The notes under the pieces: generated by a model
Told to the model about the DNA's origin: nothing
The model's input: the letters and a program-made list of their open reading frames with translations, nothing else
The model's database searches: none
Assembly (NCBI GenBank): GCA_023249795.1
Contig: JAHFBU010000052.1
Span: 1 to 8,955 of the forward strand
DNA from: Syntrophaceae bacterium
GTDB lineage: Bacteria; Desulfobacterota; Syntrophia; Syntrophales; UBA5619
Reading direction: 5' to 3'
Length of the DNA stretch: 8,955 nucleotides
In this document: positions 7,099 to 8,955 of the stretch, in pieces
Layout: every line of letters starts with the position of its first letter
Position numbering within the stretch: position 1 is the stretch's first letter
Position numbers and translations under genes: made by a program

Positions 7099-7506
7099 AT
7101 GGCTGACGCATTGACATTGGAAATCGTGACCCCCGAGATGATGGCCTTCTCGGGTGTAGTCGAAGAGGTGACCATTCCCGGCACCGAGGGCGAGTTTGGG
7201 GTTCTCAAGGGGCACGCCTCCCTTCTGAGCTCGGTCGATATCGGAGAACTCAGCTTTACCCAGGATCAAAAGAAAACCCGTTATGCTGTGAACACCGGCT
7301 ATGCGGAGGTCACCGCCTCCAAAGTCACGGTTCTGGTTGAGACCGCGGAGAGGTCGGACCTGATCGACGTCGAAAGGGCGCGCCGGGCGAAGGAGCGGGC
7401 CGAGGAAAAATTGGCGAAGCTCCCCAAAGAGGATGTCGAATTCCAGAAGAGCCGGGCGGCACTGGTGCGGGCTTTGGCCCGGCTCAACGTCGCCGGAAAG
7501 AACTGA
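7099..7506 (+). CDS. atpC: F-type ATP synthase subunit epsilon
   Basis: The protein has 135 residues. The N-terminal beta sandwich contains VTIPGTEGEFGVLKGHASLL (24-43) and NTGYAEVTASKVTVLVETAE (65-84), both diagnostic. A C-terminal two-helix region (about 88-130) is the mobile inhibitory arm. It contains IDVERA (89-94), matching the I/LDxxRA motif linked to ATP binding in epsilon of some bacteria, and Arg124 and Arg128 four residues apart on the second helix. Epsilon sits on gamma and the c-ring and can brake ATP hydrolysis. GGAGG at 7089-7093 lies 5 bases before the ATG, and beta ends 12 bases upstream. It is the last gene of the operon. Confidence 0.96.
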   Translation: MADALTLEIVTPEMMAFSGVVEEVTIPGTEGEFGVLKGHASLLSSVDIGELSFTQDQKKTRYAVNTGYAEVTASKVTVLVETAERSDLIDVERARRAKERAEEKLAKLPKEDVEFQKSRAALVRALARLNVAGKN

Positions 7507-7549
7507 TCGTGCCGAGATAAGGGCTTACAGGTTTTACTAATTTCTTAGG

Positions 7550-7592
7550 ACAAAAAGTGTCTCAATATTCAGGATGAGTGATCTCTTTTTGT
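7550..7592 (+). other. A/T-rich hairpin after atpC (possible weak transcription end)
   Basis: ACAAAAAG (7550-7557) pairs with CTTTTTGT (7585-7592), and CTCA (7561-7564) with TGAG (7575-7578) inside, with unpaired bases between. The outer stem is A/T-only except at the ends, and no GC-rich stem with a following T-run is present, so this is not a standard intrinsic terminator. No better terminator is visible between atpC and the next gene. Confidence 0.25.
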
Positions 7593-7620
7593 TGACGAAC
7601 ACGACAACTCATTTTATGTT
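7592..7620 (+). promoter_or_regulatory. Candidate sigma70-type promoter for the MscS-family gene
   Basis: TTGACG at 7592-7597 and TATGTT at 7615-7620 are separated by exactly 17 bases, matching the -35 and -10 consensus at 5 of 6 and 4 of 6 positions. It would start transcription near 7627, about 140 bases before the channel gene. An imperfect inverted repeat, GTTGACG (7591-7597) against CGACAAC (7602-7608), overlaps the -35 and could be an operator. Confidence 0.45.
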
Positions 7621-7677
7621 CCGATGGCAAGGAACAATCTCATATTATCACGACAGCTGATTCCCTCTGATTAACCC

Positions 7678-7696
7678 TCCGGCACTCACTGTCGGA
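7678..7696 (+). other. Small hairpin in the leader of the MscS-family gene
   Basis: TCCGGCA (7678-7684) pairs with TGTCGGA (7690-7696) around CTCAC, giving 7 bp with one G-U pair. No T-run follows. It lies between the candidate promoter and the start codon; its role is unknown. Confidence 0.3.
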
Positions 7697-7769
7697 TGCA
7701 TGTTTCGGAAGCGCAACTTGCCAATGGGAGCGAGAGCCGTTCATGACAAGGGTCACTCAGGGAGGGGCC

Positions 7770-8955
7770 ATGATCCAAAAAATCATTATTGTTGCAATCG
7801 TTCTCTTCTTCTCTTTAGCCACATACGCATCTGCCGTCCCCCGACCGACTGCCGACAAGCCGGCCGCTACGGCAGCCGTCAAACTTCCCGAGGGGCAGGT
7901 CATCCTGGACGGCAAGCCGCTCCTCATCATCCGGGGGAGGATCCTTTCCTTTGACCCGGCCGACAGGGCGCGAGCCATCTCCGACCGGCTTGCCAAGCTT
8001 GTGAAGGATCCGTTGCTCCGTGTCGATTCCATTACCGCTGTCGATGGCGACTCAACAACCGACATCGTCAGCGGAGACCTGGTCCTCATGACCGTCACCG
8101 ATGCTGACGCCGCGACTGAAGGGCAGCCGCGCAAGGCGCTGGCAGATTTCTATGTCCGAATATTCCGTACAGCGGTTGACGGCTACCACCGGGAGTACAG
8201 CTTCAATGCCGTCCTGCTCGGCTCGGCGTATGCCTTCCTGGCAACCGTGGGTCTGATCGTCCTTTTGGTCGCCTTCAACAGATTCTTTCCGAAACTTAAC
8301 GCAAAGATCGAGTTCTGGCGCGGAACGCGAATCCGCAGCATCCATATCCAGTCCCTTGAGATCATTCACGCCGACAGAATAGCGGCTCTTCTCATCGGGA
8401 TTGTCAGAGGCATCAGGATGTTCCTCATTCTGATGATCTTTTATTTCTATATCCCCCTCCTTTTGAGCTTCTTTCCATGGACAAGGGGGTTTTCCGCGGA
8501 TCTCCTTCATTTTATAATTTCCCCGTTCGCAATCATCGCCCAGGCAATATGGGCCTATGTGCCCAATATCTTCTTCATTGCCGTGATCATCCTGGTCACG
8601 CATTATTTCCTCAAGGTCATCCGGTTTTTCTTTGCCGAAATCGGAAAGGAGACGATCTCACTTCCCGGTTTTTTCCCCGAGTGGTCGGACCCGACCTTCA
8701 AGATCATCCGTTTCCTCGTGATTGCCTTCGCGGCAGTGATGGCCTACCCCTATTTCCCCGGTTCCGAATCCCCAGCCTTCAAAGGGATTTCGATCTTTCT
8801 CGGCGTTCTTTTGTCGCTCGGCTCCACGTCTGCCGTGGCAAATACCGTCGCCGGGGTAATTCTCACCTATATGCGGGCTTTCAAGATCGGCGACCGGGTT
8901 CAAATGGGAGACACCATCGGCGATGTCGTGGAAAAGACATTGCTGATCACGCGCA
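7770..8955 (+). CDS. MscS-family mechanosensitive ion channel with N-terminal extracytoplasmic domain (3' truncated)
   Basis: The frame is open to the window end, giving 395 residues. A signal peptide (residues 1-22, ending ASA before VPRP) is followed by a soluble domain (about 35-140) with LDGKPLLIIRGRILSFDP and a DIVSGDLVLMTVTDADA segment. Hydrophobic helices follow at about 147-169, 205-235, 262-287 and 312-328. From about 336 the pore-helix region FKGISIFLGVLLSLGSTSAVANT and VAGVILTYMRAFKIGDRV marks the MscS domain, where the Gly/Ala-rich helix lines the pore and the beta domain begins. The window ends just inside that domain, at VVEKTLLITR. Such channels release solutes when membrane tension rises. 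The ATG at 7770 is chosen because GGAGGGG (7761-7767) lies just upstream; an in-frame ATG at 7743 lacks a site and would add 9 residues before the signal peptide. It is transcribed in the same direction as atp, with its own likely promoter. Confidence 0.9.
   Translation, partial: MIQKIIIVAIVLFFSLATYASAVPRPTADKPAATAAVKLPEGQVILDGKPLLIIRGRILSFDPADRARAISDRLAKLVKDPLLRVDSITAVDGDSTTDIVSGDLVLMTVTDADAATEGQPRKALADFYVRIFRTAVDGYHREYSFNAVLLGSAYAFLATVGLIVLLVAFNRFFPKLNAKIEFWRGTRIRSIHIQSLEIIHADRIAALLIGIVRGIRMFLILMIFYFYIPLLLSFFPWTRGFSADLLHFIISPFAIIAQAIWAYVPNIFFIAVIILVTHYFLKVIRFFFAEIGKETISLPGFFPEWSDPTFKIIRFLVIAFAAVMAYPYFPGSESPAFKGISIFLGVLLSLGSTSAVANTVAGVILTYMRAFKIGDRVQMGDTIGDVVEKTLLITR

Noticed and set aside
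5521..7269. Very long minus-strand open frame (582 codons) opposite atpG, atpD and atpC
   Set aside because: It is antisense to conserved ATP synthase genes, and its openness is explained by their G/C-rich third codon positions. The translation resembles no family and is rich in His, Gly, Asp and Arg, as expected of antisense shadows.
7700..7954. Plus-strand frame of 84 codons overlapping the start of the channel gene
   Set aside because: It is out of frame with the MscS-family protein, has no good ribosome site, and its text is low-quality Arg/Gly/His-rich sequence.
8052..8603. Minus-strand frame of 183 codons opposite the channel gene
   Set aside because: It mirrors the hydrophobic channel coding sequence, giving a charged Asp/Glu/Lys-rich shadow with no family pattern.

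Overview
The window is centred on a complete bacterial F1/stator ATP synthase operon on the plus strand, in the order b' - b - delta - alpha - gamma - beta - epsilon (1552-7506). It is flanked by unrelated genes. The b/b' pair, a b subunit with a signal-peptide-like N-terminus, and the absence of the a and c subunit genes from the cluster match the split ATP synthase arrangement of deltaproteobacteria (Desulfobacterota, for example Geobacter- or Syntrophus-like lineages). That assignment is an inference from gene order and protein features, not from a search.

Layout. Positions 1-192 hold the C-terminal end of a carboxymuconolactone decarboxylase (AhpD-like) protein. It is translationally coupled through an ATGA overlap to a small single-domain cupin (189-614). 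Positions 615-831 hold a long imperfect palindrome. Positions 832-1194 encode a SpoIIAA-like (STAS/SEC14 type) protein of 120 residues. The 357 bases from 1195 to 1551 have no intact gene: they contain a hairpin, a possible decayed small ORF, a candidate sigma70-type promoter and a leader hairpin in front of the atp operon. By eye the first 1.4 kb is less G+C-rich than the atp genes and looks like an accessory segment.

The atp genes are tightly packed: two ATGA overlaps, a 3-base gap between delta and alpha, and a 12-base gap between beta and epsilon. Two junctions are looser. The 84-base alpha-gamma gap carries a perfect 8-bp hairpin with a GAAA loop, of the widespread dRS3-like ATTCCC...GGGAAT repeat type. 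The beta gene follows gamma after 59 bases. The seven proteins form the F1 catalytic head (alpha3 beta3 gamma delta epsilon) and the b/b' peripheral stalk. The a and c subunits needed to complete the enzyme must be encoded elsewhere.

Positions 7507-7769 hold a candidate promoter and small hairpins. From 7770 to the window end runs a 3'-truncated gene for an MscS-family mechanosensitive channel with a signal peptide and a soluble N-terminal domain of about 120 residues.

I found no CRISPR array, transposase, tRNA or rRNA, and no convincing undescribed system. The most interesting items are the repeat inside the ATP synthase operon, the palindromes around the SpoIIAA-like gene, and the cupin whose metal-ligand spacing resembles that of cupin hydroxynitrile lyases.
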